Shown here: positions 7,931 to 13,935 of the stretch, in pieces
How the letters are laid out: each line of letters begins with the position of its first letter
Numbering within the stretch: position 1 is the first letter of the stretch
NCBI GenBank assembly: GCA_905198835.1
Contig: CAJKDY010000015.1
Coordinates: forward strand, 1-55,447
Reading direction: 5' to 3'
DNA length: 55,447 bases
Source: an uncultured Eubacteriales bacterium
GTDB lineage: Bacteria > Bacillota > Clostridia > Oscillospirales > Oscillospiraceae
Notes under the pieces: model-generated
The model's input: the letters and a program-made list of their open reading frames with translations, nothing else
Database searches by the model: none
What the model was told of the DNA's origin: nothing
Made by a program: the position numbers and the translations under genes

Positions 7931-8358
7931 AATTTCTTATCTTAAACGGCCCCAACCTGAACCTGCTGGGCCAGCGGGAGCCCGGCGTCTACGGCAGCGA
8001 GAGCTACGAGGCCCTGTGCCAGCGGCTCCAGGCCTTTGCCCAGGCCCACGGCTCCAGCGTGGCGTGCGTCCAGTCCAACCATGAGGGCGCGCTCATCGAC
8101 GCCATCCACGCCGCCCAGGGGGTCTACGACGCCATCATCATCAACCCCGGGGCCTTCACCCACTACTCCTACGCCATCCTGGACGCCCTGAAGGCCGTCA
8201 GCGTCCCCGCCGTGGAGGTCCACATCTCCAACGTCCACCAGCGCGAGGAGTTTCGCCACAAGAGCGTCACCGCGCCTGCCTGCGTGGGCCAGATCTGCGG
8301 CCTGGGCCTCTATGGCTACGAAGCGGCCATCCGGTATTTTTTGGAGCGTGAAACATGA
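7927..8358 (+). CDS. aroQ: Type II 3-dehydroquinate dehydratase
   Basis: AroQ dehydrates 3-dehydroquinate to 3-dehydroshikimate, step three. The 143-residue protein is the dodecameric flavodoxin-like type II enzyme, with NGPNLNLLGQREPGVYG at the start (catalytic Arg and Tyr), NHEGALIDAIH, INPGAFTHYSYAILDAL and VEVHISNVHQREEFR. There is no type I AroD in the window. Starts and stops overlap neighbours aroK and aroE by four bases each. Confidence 0.95.
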   Translation: MKFLILNGPNLNLLGQREPGVYGSESYEALCQRLQAFAQAHGSSVACVQSNHEGALIDAIHAAQGVYDAIIINPGAFTHYSYAILDALKAVSVPAVEVHISNVHQREEFRHKSVTAPACVGQICGLGLYGYEAAIRYFLERET

Positions 8359-9215
8359 TCATCGAGTTGACCAACACGGCCAAAAAGCTCTGTATCATCG
8401 GCGACCCGGTGACCCACTCCAAGTCGCCCCTGCTGCAAAACGCCATGTGCCAGGCCCTGGGCCTGGACTACGTCTACCTCTGCCAGCCGGTGAAGCCTGA
8501 GGGCCTGGAGGATTTTCTCCGCGCCGCCAAGACCCTGGGCTACGCCGGCTTCAATGCCACCATGCCCTTTAAGGAGCTGCTCGTCCCCTATCTGGACGAG
8601 CTGGACCCGCTGGCAAAAAAGCTAGGCGCTGTGAATACTGTCTGTATAAGAGACGATAAATTATACGGATATAACACGGACTGTCCCGGCTTTGTCCAGG
8701 CCCTTTTGGACCGTGGTTTTCACGCGAAGGGCAAAAAAGTCCTATTACTTGGCGCCGGAGGGGCGGCCAAGGCGGTGGCGGTGGGTCTGGCCGACGCGGG
8801 GGCGGAGCGGATCACCGTGGCCAACCGCACCCGCTCCAAGGCGGAGACTGTGGCCGCGCTCATCCCCGGCCAGGGCGCTGTGGCCGATTGGACGCCCTCC
8901 GCTCTGGCCCGGGCCGCGGCGGAGTGCGATCTGCTGGTCAACGCCACCAGCCTGGGCATGGTGGGGCAGGGGGAGTTTGACGATCTCTCCTTCCTCCAAG
9001 CCCTGCCCCGGTCGGCCATGGCGGCGGACCTTATTTACCACCCCATCGAGACCACGCTGCTCAAAGAGGCCAAGACCCTGGGCCACAAGACCATGCCCGG
9101 CGGACCCCTGCTCATCCACCAGGCCATCTTCGCTCTGGAGCACTTTACCGGGGCCCACATCTCCCCCAAGTCCGTGATCCCCACCCTGATCCATCTCTTC
9201 CAGCAGACTATATAA
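8355..9215 (+). CDS. aroE: Shikimate dehydrogenase
   Basis: AroE reduces 3-dehydroshikimate to shikimate with NADPH, step four. The 286-residue protein shows the substrate-binding SKSPLLQNA, the catalytic Lys motif GFNATMPFKE, GAVNTV, NTDCPGF and the dinucleotide-binding GAGGAAKAVAVGL followed by VANRTRSKAE, in which NRT binds the NADPH phosphate. The C terminus ends in a normal substrate-domain helix. With aroF, B, A, C, K and Q it completes the seven-step route to chorismate in one operon. Confidence 0.95.
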   Translation: MIIELTNTAKKLCIIGDPVTHSKSPLLQNAMCQALGLDYVYLCQPVKPEGLEDFLRAAKTLGYAGFNATMPFKELLVPYLDELDPLAKKLGAVNTVCIRDDKLYGYNTDCPGFVQALLDRGFHAKGKKVLLLGAGGAAKAVAVGLADAGAERITVANRTRSKAETVAALIPGQGAVADWTPSALARAAAECDLLVNATSLGMVGQGEFDDLSFLQALPRSAMAADLIYHPIETTLLKEAKTLGHKTMPGGPLLIHQAIFALEHFTGAHISPKSVIPTLIHLFQQTI

Positions 9216-9233
9216 AGCAAGGAGGCCCATTCC

Positions 9234-9494
9234 ATGAAGTTTACCTACACACCCCGCGGCGTCTGCTCCCGGAGGATCGACATCGACCTGGAGGACGGCG
9301 TGGTGCGCTCCATCTCCTTCCTGGGCGGCTGCAACGGCAATCTGCAGGGCGTTTCTGCCCTGTGCCGGGGCCACCGGGTGGAGGAGCTGATCCCCCTGCT
9401 CCGGGGCATCAACTGCGGCGGCAAGGGCACCTCCTGCCCCGACCAGCTCTCCCTGGCCCTGGAGGAGGCCCAAAAGGCCGAGCAAGAGCGCTGA
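9234..9494 (+). CDS. TSCPD domain protein (TIGR03905-like)
   Basis: This 86-residue protein resembles the TSCPD-domain family TIGR03905: GVCSRRIDIDLEDGVVRSISFLGGCNGNLQGVS followed by NCGGKGTSCPDQLSLALEEA. The TSCPD motif is also found at the end of some class II ribonucleotide reductases, where it binds zinc; here five Cys residues could bind a metal. No enzymatic role is established. It lies 18 bases after aroE behind AAGGAGG and is probably the last gene of the aro operon. A hairpin and then a strong terminator follow. Confidence 0.8.
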   Translation: MKFTYTPRGVCSRRIDIDLEDGVVRSISFLGGCNGNLQGVSALCRGHRVEELIPLLRGINCGGKGTSCPDQLSLALEEAQKAEQER

Positions 9495-9501
9495 CTTTAG
9501 A

Positions 9502-9528
9502 AGCCTTCCCCCTTGCAGGGGGAAGGCT
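9502..9528. terminator. Strong hairpin without U tract after aro operon
   Basis: AGCCTTCCCCC (9502-9512) pairs perfectly with GGGGGAAGGCT (9518-9528). No T run follows on either strand, so it may be an mRNA 3'-end stabiliser or part of a tandem terminator with the hairpin at 9554-9589. Confidence 0.45.
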
Positions 9529-9553
9529 AAGGACTGATACCGTTGAATATAGC

Positions 9554-9589
9554 AAAAAGCGAGGCGGCTTGTCAGCCGCCTCGCTTTTT
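9554..9589. terminator. Bidirectional intrinsic terminator
   Basis: AAAAAGCGAGGCGGCT (9554-9569) and AGCCGCCTCGCTTTTT (9574-9589) form a perfect stem with A and T tracts on both sides. It ends the aro operon on the plus strand and the ribbon-helix-helix gene on the minus strand, whose last codons it overlaps. Confidence 0.9.
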
Positions 9590-9739
9590 GTACTTGTTCA
9601 GCAGGTCCTCAATGGCCTCGTCCAAAAGACGGGATTTGGGGACCCTGGTCCTTTTTGACAATTCACTGAAGGGCTCAACCAAAGCGTTATCAAGAGATGA
9701 TATAAACTTCTTGCGGTTTACCAACTGCGCGTCAGCCAT
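9572..9739 (-). CDS. Small ribbon-helix-helix protein
   Basis: This 55-residue protein (MADAQLVNRKKFISSL...KRTRVPKSRLLDEAIEDLLNKYKKRGG) matches the ribbon-helix-helix DNA-binding or antitoxin pattern: a short strand (RKKFISSL), then helix, turn (RTRVPKSR), helix (LLDEAIEDLLNKY). The start at 9739 is set by AGGAGG eight bases upstream. No toxin gene is adjacent on the minus strand, so it is more likely a repressor or an orphan antitoxin. It is divergent from the Cys-rich miniprotein gene, and palindromes between them are possible operators. Confidence 0.7.
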   Translation of the reverse strand: MADAQLVNRKKFISSLDNALVEPFSELSKRTRVPKSRLLDEAIEDLLNKYKKRGG

Positions 9740-9778
9740 AAGACACCTCCTAATATGCACTAGGTATGTACCATGTTA

Positions 9779-9794
9779 TGCTATTAGTATAGCA
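9779..9794. promoter_or_regulatory. Palindrome over the RHH promoter -10
   Basis: TGCTAT-TAGT-ATAGCA is a perfect 6-bp inverted repeat that covers the -10 of the minus-strand promoter. It is a plausible operator for autoregulation by the RHH protein; that is inference. Confidence 0.4.
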
Positions 9795-9814
9795 GAGCAA
9801 AAAGCCGAAAGCAA
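9786..9814 (-). promoter_or_regulatory. Sigma-A promoter, extended -10, for RHH gene
   Basis: On the minus strand TTGCTT (9814-9809) and TATACT (9791-9786) are 17 bases apart, with TGC just before the -10. It drives the small RHH gene. Confidence 0.65.
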
Positions 9815-9839
9815 CTAGTTACCATTAAGTAATTAGGTA

Positions 9840-9868
9840 TTGACCACATAGTTACCATGTGGTATATT
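9840..9868 (+). promoter_or_regulatory. Sigma-A promoter with palindrome in its spacer
   Basis: TTGACC (9840-9845) and TATATT (9863-9868) are 17 bases apart. The spacer carries CCACAT (9844-9849) and ATGTGG (9857-9862), an inverted repeat centred between the two boxes, which is a typical repressor-site position. Confidence 0.65.
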
Positions 9869-9887
9869 GTGTAAGGAGGTGATAGCC

Positions 9888-10082
9888 ATGGACGAACCAG
9901 CAAAAATGACCTGCGAGACCTGTCGGCATTTCTACCGCCACTATGTCCGCGTGGGCAACCACAAGTATCGGGCCCTGGACTGCGGCCATTGCAGCAACCC
10001 ACGGTGCCGGGACAAAACGGTGGACACGCCCGCCTGCCAACGCTTTTCCCGCAGACCCGAAACAAAGCAGGCAACGTCATAA
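9888..10082 (+). CDS. Cys-rich miniprotein, unknown function
   Basis: This is a 64-residue protein with six Cys and four His residues, arranged as CETCRHFYRHY near residue 9 and CGHCSNPRCRDK near 32, then a final Cys near 50. The spacing suggests one or two zinc sites. No family is recognised. The ATG at 9888 has TAAGGAGGTGAT ahead of it, a near-perfect anti-16S match, and a consensus promoter lies just upstream. It is terminated on its own, so it is a monocistronic gene divergent from the RHH gene. Confidence 0.65.
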   Translation: MDEPAKMTCETCRHFYRHYVRVGNHKYRALDCGHCSNPRCRDKTVDTPACQRFSRRPETKQATS

Positions 10083-10113
10083 AGAAGCAGGGGCCCCGGC
10101 CCCTGCTTCTTTC
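10082..10113 (+). terminator. Intrinsic terminator after Cys-rich miniprotein
   Basis: AAGAAGCAGGGG (10082-10093) pairs with CCCCTGCTTCTT (10100-10111) around CCCCGG, followed by TCTCTTT. Confidence 0.8.
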
Positions 10114-10217
10114 TCTTTCCCAAGCGTCCAAAAAAACCGTCATGCTCTTCCCCCCTGGGACATACCTTTATAGCGGGTGGGTCAAGCCCGCCGGAAAAGG
10201 AAAGGAAGTGTGCTTCT

Positions 10218-10430
10218 ATGGAAGATTGGGACGTCCGCTTTGGAGGACGGAAATTCATCTCGGATCTGGGAGAGGCGGCGGAGGGCATCGACCAATGGCC
10301 GGGCCGGTACGCCCTGTGGCTCCCCCAGGGCAAAGGCCATCAGATCGTGGAGGTCTCTGACGACCTGGAGGAGCTGCGCCGCCGCCACCAGGTGCCCGTG
10401 GAAAATGTGTGTCATCTGGTGAGGGGGTGA
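10218..10430 (+). CDS. Short acidic protein of unknown function
   Basis: The 70-residue protein (MEDWDVRFGGRKF...WPGRYALWLPQGKGHQIVEV...) has no family I recognise. It is acidic, lacks signal or membrane segments, and has alternating strand-like and helical stretches (DDLEELRRRHQVPVENV). The ATG at 10218 has AAGGAAAGGAAG upstream. It is four bases from the next gene, so it is the first member of a four-gene operon with two DUF2589-type genes and an HNH nuclease. No clear promoter was found in the 100 bases upstream. Confidence 0.6.
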   Translation: MEDWDVRFGGRKFISDLGEAAEGIDQWPGRYALWLPQGKGHQIVEVSDDLEELRRRHQVPVENVCHLVRG

Positions 10431-10434
10431 GAGA

Positions 10435-10848
10435 ATGGATCTGGAGCATCTGATCGCCGGGGTCGGCCGCTCGGTCCAGCAGGCTCAGGCCAGCCTGGAC
10501 CAGGCCTGCGCCGACCAGTATCTGAGTTATTTTTTGCCCCCCTCCGACGCGCCGGACGCCCCGGGAGCGCTCACCCCCCGAACTCTGTCTCTCGCCCTGC
10601 CCGGCACGCAAAGTTCCCGGGTGGTCGAGCTGCCTCTTTTGGCGCTATGCAGCCACAACGCCATGAGCTTCGATCAGGTGACGGTCAAGCTCAACGTGGC
10701 GCTGGATACCGAGCAGTCCAAGGGCTCGCTGGAGGCCGTCCCCGTGGCCGCCGGTCAGGGCGGCCATCAAATCGAGCTGGTTTTTCGCCGCCAGGAGCCT
10801 GCCGAGGCTGTCTCCCGGCTGAATGAGGCGGCGGGCCAAATTTTGTGA
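10435..10848 (+). CDS. DUF2589-like protein (short paralogue)
   Basis: The 137-residue protein begins with a helix (LEHLIAGVGRSVQQAQASLDQACADQYLSYF) and continues with a beta-rich region in which ELPLLALCSHNAMSFDQVTVKLNVAL parallels QAPLLALVPLPAFTMDEATVRFSMEI of the next gene. I therefore place it in the DUF2589 group as a shorter, diverged paralogue; the family has no established function. The start follows GAGGGGGTGAGAGA. There is no signal peptide, so it is probably cytoplasmic. Its neighbours suggest it works with the next two products. Confidence 0.6.
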   Translation: MDLEHLIAGVGRSVQQAQASLDQACADQYLSYFLPPSDAPDAPGALTPRTLSLALPGTQSSRVVELPLLALCSHNAMSFDQVTVKLNVALDTEQSKGSLEAVPVAAGQGGHQIELVFRRQEPAEAVSRLNEAAGQIL

Positions 10849-10871
10849 CCGATCAAAAAGGAGGAAAACGT

Positions 10872-11462
10872 ATGCCGGAAAACACCAACATCGCGAAGGA
10901 CGTCGTAGGTCTACCCCTTGGGCTATTGATCTCTCAGCCCATCATCGAGGTAGCCAAGGGCCAGGCGGAGCTGTGCCACGTCTATTTGGACACCCTCTTC
11001 CAGCTGGCCTTTACCCAGGACAAGGATCAGGCCATGACGGCCAAGGTCATCTCCTTCACCCTCGAGCGGCCCATGGTGGGCGAGAACGGCGAGACCAAGC
11101 TGGTCTCCTGCCAGGTCCAGGCTCCCCTGCTGGCCCTGGTGCCCCTGCCCGCCTTTACCATGGACGAGGCCACCGTACGCTTCTCTATGGAGATCAAGAA
11201 CCAGGAGGTGGAAAAGGCCTCCTCCTCTTCCGAGGTCAGCGGCAGCTCCAGCTTCTCCGCCTGGGGCTTCAAGGCGCAGATCAGCGGAAAGGTCAGCACC
11301 GACCGGGAGCACACCCGCTCCACCGATAAGTCGGCCAAGTACGAGATCTATGCCCGGGCCACCCAGCAGCAGCCCGCCGAGGGCATGGCCAAGCTCAGCT
11401 CCATTTTTGCCTCGGTCATTGAGCCCATCGCCCCGTCCGGCTCCGGCGGAGGCGGCAAGTAA
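10872..11462 (+). CDS. DUF2589 domain protein
   Basis: The 196-residue protein fits DUF2589: an N-terminal amphipathic helix region (LPLGLLISQPIIEVAKGQAELCHVYLDTLF), the SFTLERP strand, PLLALVPLPAFTMDEATVRFSMEI, and a Ser-rich linker (EKASSSSEVSGSSSFSAWG), ending in a Gly-rich tail. Function is unknown for the family. The ATG at 10872 is preferred over an upstream in-frame ATG because AAGGAGG lies eight bases before it. The stop overlaps the start of the HNH gene (TAATG), so the two are coupled. Confidence 0.75.
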   Translation: MPENTNIAKDVVGLPLGLLISQPIIEVAKGQAELCHVYLDTLFQLAFTQDKDQAMTAKVISFTLERPMVGENGETKLVSCQVQAPLLALVPLPAFTMDEATVRFSMEIKNQEVEKASSSSEVSGSSSFSAWGFKAQISGKVSTDREHTRSTDKSAKYEIYARATQQQPAEGMAKLSSIFASVIEPIAPSGSGGGGK

Positions 11463-12106
11463 TGTGCCGCCTGTGCGGCGACCCGGACTGTAAGCAGGGA
11501 CAGTTGTGCAACTTGCGCTGGTTTCTGGACCAATCTGCCGTCCAAAACGCTATCCGGCGGGTCCAGAGCTACGATCCCAGCTTTACCGCCATCAGTCTGG
11601 GCTCGCTTCCATATTACCTTCGCGCCAGAGGCGGCGCCCGTCCCGCTCCAGTGACTGGCGTCTGGCGGCACTTCCAGGGCCTGGGCAACGCCGGGTATAC
11701 CTGTCCATACTGCCGCAGGGCTCTGCGGGGCGGCTACCATGTGGATCACATCACCCCCTGGCAGGCCTATATCCGCACTACACTGGGTCTGAACGCCGAC
11801 GCGGAGGGGAATCTGCCCAGTTTTATCGCCCGGGTGCTGGCCAGTGACCCGGCAAACCTTCATCTGGTCTGCGCCAGCTGCAACGAGAGCAAAGGGGATA
11901 TGGAGGCGAACGATCCGAATTTCCCCGCCTGGCTGGCCCGTCGGCGGGCTTGGGGCGCCCAGCAGATGGCGCTGGCCGCCCAGCCGCCACCCCTTCCCCA
12001 GCCGCCGCTTGTCCGGCCCCCATTGCCTCCGCTCCCTCAATGGCAGCAGGACCGGCTCCAGCGGCATCTGGATCGGGTCCACCGGATCTGGGGCGACGAC
12101 GACTAA
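11462..12106 (+). CDS. HNH endonuclease-like protein
   Basis: This 214-residue protein has an HNH nuclease core at ~75-145: CPYCRRAL, then YHVDHITPW (the first His and the metal-binding His) and HLVCASCNESKGD, with two CxxC pairs forming a structural zinc site. An extra N-terminal Cys cluster (CRLCGDPDCKQGQLC) may bind another zinc, and the C terminus is Pro-rich (residues ~175-200). It could be a DNA nuclease of a defence or conflict module or a homing-type enzyme. It is translationally coupled to the DUF2589 gene, which argues for a shared role. A bidirectional terminator follows. Confidence 0.8.
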   Translation: MCRLCGDPDCKQGQLCNLRWFLDQSAVQNAIRRVQSYDPSFTAISLGSLPYYLRARGGARPAPVTGVWRHFQGLGNAGYTCPYCRRALRGGYHVDHITPWQAYIRTTLGLNADAEGNLPSFIARVLASDPANLHLVCASCNESKGDMEANDPNFPAWLARRRAWGAQQMALAAQPPPLPQPPLVRPPLPPLPQWQQDRLQRHLDRVHRIWGDDD

Positions 12107-12118
12107 CAGCGCAAAAAA

Positions 12119-12150
12119 GAGCGCGTGACCTCACGGTCACGCGCTCCTTT
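12119..12150. terminator. Bidirectional terminator between HNH gene and hydA
   Basis: GAGCGCGTGACC (12119-12130) pairs perfectly with GGTCACGCGCTC (12135-12146). CTTTTGT follows on the plus strand and TTTTTT on the minus strand, so it serves both convergent units. Confidence 0.9.
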
Positions 12151-12159
12151 TGTCTCGGT

Positions 12160-13920
12160 CTAACCGTCGGTGCGGTAGCGCTTCTGGGGAATGTAGGTGC
12201 AGTGGAGGATGTCGTGGGCCTTGTGGCCGCCGACATCGCCCAGGTAGTCCTTGTAGGCGGCAATAAGCTCGGGGTTTTGGTGGCTCTTGCGGAAGGTCTT
12301 GGCCTGGTCGTCGGCATAGAGGGCGGCAGAGCGAAGGGCCACAAGGTCTGTGAAGTTGCGGACCTCGGCGGGCTGCTGGGGCTGGCCGCCGCCGTTGACG
12401 CAGCCGCCGGGGCAGGCCATGAACTCGATGAAGTCGTACTTCTTCTCGCCGGACTTGACCATGTCAAGTACCTTCTTGGCATTGGCAAGGCCGGAGGCCA
12501 CGCAGACCTTCACCGTCTTGCCCGCCACATCGTAGCTGGCCTCCTTGATGCCCTCCAGGCCCCGGACCTCCTGGAACTCCACGGGAGCGGAGTCCTTGCC
12601 GGTGAGGGTCTCGACGACAGTACGCAGAGCAGCCTCCATCACGCCGCCGGTGGCGCCGAAGATGACGGACGCGCCGGTGGACTGGCCCAGCATGGGATCA
12701 AAGTCGCTCTCGGGCAGATGGTCGAAAAGGAGGCCGGCGTGCTTGATCATCCGGCCCAACTCCCGGGTGGTCAGGGAGATGTCCACGGGCATGCAGCCGT
12801 TCTTCAGCCGCTGCTCCTCCCGCTGGACCTCGTATTTCTTAGCGGTGCAGGGCATGATGGAGACCACCACGATGTCCTTGGGGTCGATGCCGGCCTTCTC
12901 GGCGTAGTAGGTCTTCACCAGAGAGCCGAACATTTGCTGGGGGGACTTGCAGGAGGAGAGGTTGGGCAGCATATCGGGGTGGTGCTGCTCGCAGTAACGG
13001 ATCCAGCCGGGAGAGCAGGAGGTGATCATGGGCAGCGCGCCGCCGTTTTTCAGCCGGCCCAGGAACTCGGTGCCCTCCTCCATGATGGTGAAGTCGGCGG
13101 CGGTGTCCACGTCAAAGACCTTGTCAAAGCCCAGACGCTTCAGGGCGGTGACCATCTTGCCCTCCACATTGGTGCCAATGGGCTCGTTGAAGCACTCGCC
13201 CAGGGTCACACGGACCGAGGGAGCGGGGCCGACGACCACGTGCTTGTTGGGATCATGGATGGCGTCCCACACCTTCTGGGTGTCGTCCTTTTCATACAAA
13301 GCGCCGGTGGGGCAGGCCACGATGCACTGACCGCAGGAGACGCAGTCCACCTCGGCCAGGTCCCGGTCAAAGGCGCAGCCGATGTGGGTGGCAAAACCCC
13401 GGTCGTTGGCGCCGATGACGCCTACCTCCTGCATCTTGCGGCACACGGCGGTGCAGCGGCGGCATAGGATACACTTGGAGTTATCCCGCACCAGGTGCAA
13501 AGCGCTGTCCTCGATGCGGGGCAGCAGCTCGTCGTTGGCGTAGCGCACCGCGTCGATATTGAACTCCGCGGCCAGCTCCCGCAGCTCACAGTGGGCGTTG
13601 CGGGCGCAGGTGAGGCAGTCCATGCGGTGGTTGGACAAAATGAGTTCCAGGGTCAGCTTGCGGGATTTGCGCACCTTCGCGGTGTTGGTCTGGACCTCCA
13701 TACCCTCGCTGACGGGGTAGACGCAGGAGGCCACCAGGCTGCGGGCGCCCTTGACCTCCACCACGCAGATGCGGCATGCGCCGATCTCGTTGATGCCCTT
13801 GAGGAAACACAGCGAGGGGATGCGAATACCCACCGTCCGGGCCGCTTCCAGAATGGTAGTGCCCTCGGGGACGGTGACGGGAATGTTGTTGATGGTGAGA
13901 TTGACCATTTTCTTCTCCAT
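12160..13920 (-). CDS. hydA: [FeFe] hydrogenase catalytic subunit HydA
   Basis: HydA reduces protons to hydrogen at the H-cluster. The 586-residue protein has an N-terminal [2Fe-2S] ferredoxin domain (~5-80, with CFLKGINEIGACRIC), a His-Cys3 [4Fe-4S] site (HRMDCLTCARNAHCEL), two [4Fe-4S] clusters (CILCRRCTAVC, CVSCGQCIVACP), and the three H-cluster signatures: TSCSPGW, MPCTAKKYE and FMACPGGCVNGGGQP. A short C-terminal small-subunit-like tail is present. It is the last gene of hydCBA, and with HydB and HydC would form an electron-bifurcating enzyme coupling NADH and ferredoxin oxidation to hydrogen production. Maturases HydE, F and G are not in the window. Confidence 0.96.
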   Translation of the reverse strand: MEKKMVNLTINNIPVTVPEGTTILEAARTVGIRIPSLCFLKGINEIGACRICVVEVKGARSLVASCVYPVSEGMEVQTNTAKVRKSRKLTLELILSNHRMDCLTCARNAHCELRELAAEFNIDAVRYANDELLPRIEDSALHLVRDNSKCILCRRCTAVCRKMQEVGVIGANDRGFATHIGCAFDRDLAEVDCVSCGQCIVACPTGALYEKDDTQKVWDAIHDPNKHVVVGPAPSVRVTLGECFNEPIGTNVEGKMVTALKRLGFDKVFDVDTAADFTIMEEGTEFLGRLKNGGALPMITSCSPGWIRYCEQHHPDMLPNLSSCKSPQQMFGSLVKTYYAEKAGIDPKDIVVVSIMPCTAKKYEVQREEQRLKNGCMPVDISLTTRELGRMIKHAGLLFDHLPESDFDPMLGQSTGASVIFGATGGVMEAALRTVVETLTGKDSAPVEFQEVRGLEGIKEASYDVAGKTVKVCVASGLANAKKVLDMVKSGEKKYDFIEFMACPGGCVNGGGQPQQPAEVRNFTDLVALRSAALYADDQAKTFRKSHQNPELIAAYKDYLGDVGGHKAHDILHCTYIPQKRYRTDG

Positions 13921-13935
13921 TGTCTCGTCCCTCCT

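Noticed and set aside
9502..9528. Second strong terminator for the aro operon.
   Set aside because: The stem is perfect but lacks a T tract on either strand, so it is listed only as a low-confidence hairpin.
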